64,000 nt of DNA, taken from NCBI GenBank assembly GCA_028752905.1, contig JAQNBH010000009.1, positions 26,520,370 through 26,584,369 on the forward strand, given 5' to 3'. The stretch is from Cladorhizidae sp. MBARI D1340-BT2 (Eukaryota; Porifera; Demospongiae; Poecilosclerida; Cladorhizidae). Position 1 is the first letter of the stretch. Each line of letters opens with the position of its first letter. The position numbers were made by a program, and so were the translations under genes. Under the pieces are notes generated by a model that made no database searches, was not told the origin of the DNA, and saw only the letters and a list, made by a program, of their open reading frames with translations. This document shows positions 62,940 through 64,000 of the stretch, in pieces.

Positions 62940-64000
62940 TATATATATTGTAATTCCGGAGATGCAATAGTTGCCTTCTAGCAGTTTAAAGAGAGAAGGT
63001 ACCACAAGTGTTCTGTGGAGTATTATTCACTCAACCTGCTACAACATGCAATGCTTAGTCTGGGGCGGCACGGGCAAATTTGGAGTGATCTGGCTATTGT
63101 GGTAAGGAATATGATTAACACCGTGTGTTTACAGTTTGAAAATCAGTTATGTTGTCAATCTTCACAAAATTATCTGTGATCGTATTTGCTTACAAAATAA
63201 TTAGTCAATAGTCAATTGCATTATATTGTCTTGCTTCATGGTTAAAATACATTCTCCTCTATGTATATACTTAAAGACCATTCGCTGGGAGCATTGGTTG
63301 CAGACATCACAAAATCAACATTTGCATAATACTCTGTATCTTACAGGTCTCCAGCAATCCTTATACTCAAGCCATTATTTTCAATAGCTTATCCATACAT
63401 TGAGGACAGAAGTAGTGTTCTATTTTTTTGGCTAGCCAGTATGCTTAATTCATCAATTATATCCTGAAAAAACTTATATCTTGGAATGATCCTTCCTCAT
63501 CAGCTTATAAAAATTTCTATCACTACTGGTCGCTGTGGCCACTGATTGCACATCCCGGTCTAGCAAAGAACTTGAGGCACGAAATGATTTTCAAAATATG
63601 GTGATGGTTAGTGGCCATTGCTATGACAGAGAACTGCTAAGTATCTCACTTACATTGTGTGTTGTTGTGAAGGTAGTTAGTAGTATTCCACAGAACTCTT
63701 GTGACACTGCCTCTGTTCATGCTGCTTGAAGGAAACGATTGCATATTTCAAATTACAGAAACCTTTGGATAGCTACTAGTATATTATTACCTACCAGACT
63801 GTATGTTTGCATAAAATTATCCAGTTAGCAATTTCATACTTACATCAGAGATTAAAGTCTCATAGATTTTCCTTGTCACAAGTTTCAAGCAAAGTTAACA
63901 ATGCACCCGACCTTCCAAATGAAGCCACCACTTCGAAGAGAACTGTCACCTGGAATGAACCTAACACTACTGTCTTTTCCATAAGGTTGCTTGGGGGAAA
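62940..64000 (+). repeat. segmental duplication unit S, copy 2 (continues past window)
   Basis: Matches 47935-49190 in the same orientation; see that entry for blocks. It carries the better preserved exon at 63893-64000. Confidence 0.8.
63893..64000 (+). CDS. partial exon in duplication unit S, open to window end
   Basis: Reads SKVNNAPDLPNEATTSKRTV then TWNEPNTTVFSIRLLGG, without a stop, to the last base. The copy at 48.8 kb is broken at the same place, so this one may be functional. The family is not recognised; the right part lies outside the window. Confidence 0.4.

Overview
The window looks like an AT-rich, intron-bearing invertebrate metazoan genome. A sponge or other early-branching animal is my best guess, but no lineage-diagnostic host gene is complete enough to prove it. 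The evidence is GT/AG-bounded small exons, an FTSJ3-like rRNA methyltransferase relic, a Death-like domain exon, TTAGGG-like degenerate repeats, and a transposon set typical of such genomes. There are no bacterial operons, RNA genes or CRISPR arrays. Most of the sequence is transposable elements in various states of decay; apart from one young LTR element almost every coding region carries stops or frameshifts.

Layout. 0-0.3 kb: 2-copy tandem repeat. 0.3-1.2 kb: non-LTR reverse transcriptase relic. 1.4-3.0 kb: DDE_3-type transposase pseudogene, then a 33-bp repeat. 5.8-6.1 kb: FTSJ3-like fragment. 9.0-15.0 kb (+): multi-exon Ginger/gypsy-type integrase followed by a Ulp1 (C48) protease domain and a PHD finger, with two terminal-inverted-repeat elements in its introns. 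15.6-24.9 kb: an old Ty3/gypsy element (A, +) split by a young one (B, -), with exact 654-bp LTRs, tRNA-Leu primer site, polypurine tract and a 5-bp target duplication. 24.9-25.2 kb: GTAG/GTGG microsatellite. 25.2-26.3 kb: hAT-like transposase. 26.7-27.4 kb: long palindromic element. 30.4-33.5 kb: complete but dead hAT element with terminal repeats and a CTTAT duplication. 33.9-35.9 kb: piggyBac transposase pseudogene. 36.0-36.7 kb: GCTAGC-rich tandem repeat. 37.3-40 kb (-): tyrosine-recombinase (DIRS/Ngaro-type) retrotransposon relic. 42.6-43.0 kb: coiled-coil exon built of 42-bp repeats. 43.5-47.8 kb (-): a second, differently organised integrase-Ulp1-PHD element. 47.9-64 kb: a locally duplicated host-like region with repeated two-exon modules encoding YENP motifs, repeated LPEPKE-type exons, a charged repeat gene on the minus strand, a Death-like domain exon, a 10-copy minisatellite, and a 1.1-kb segment present at both 47.9 and 62.9 kb. 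59.1-59.7 kb holds a second full palindromic element.

Themes. Both gypsy elements place integrase immediately after protease and, in element B, upstream of reverse transcriptase-RNase H: the Gmr1-like order, not the usual gypsy order. Two independent integrase-Ulp1-PHD coding units, opposite in strand and different in intron placement, are the most distinctive biology here. The host-like 48-64 kb segment appears to be a tandemly duplicating gene whose repeat units are symmetric-phase exon pairs carrying a possible phosphotyrosine docking motif.
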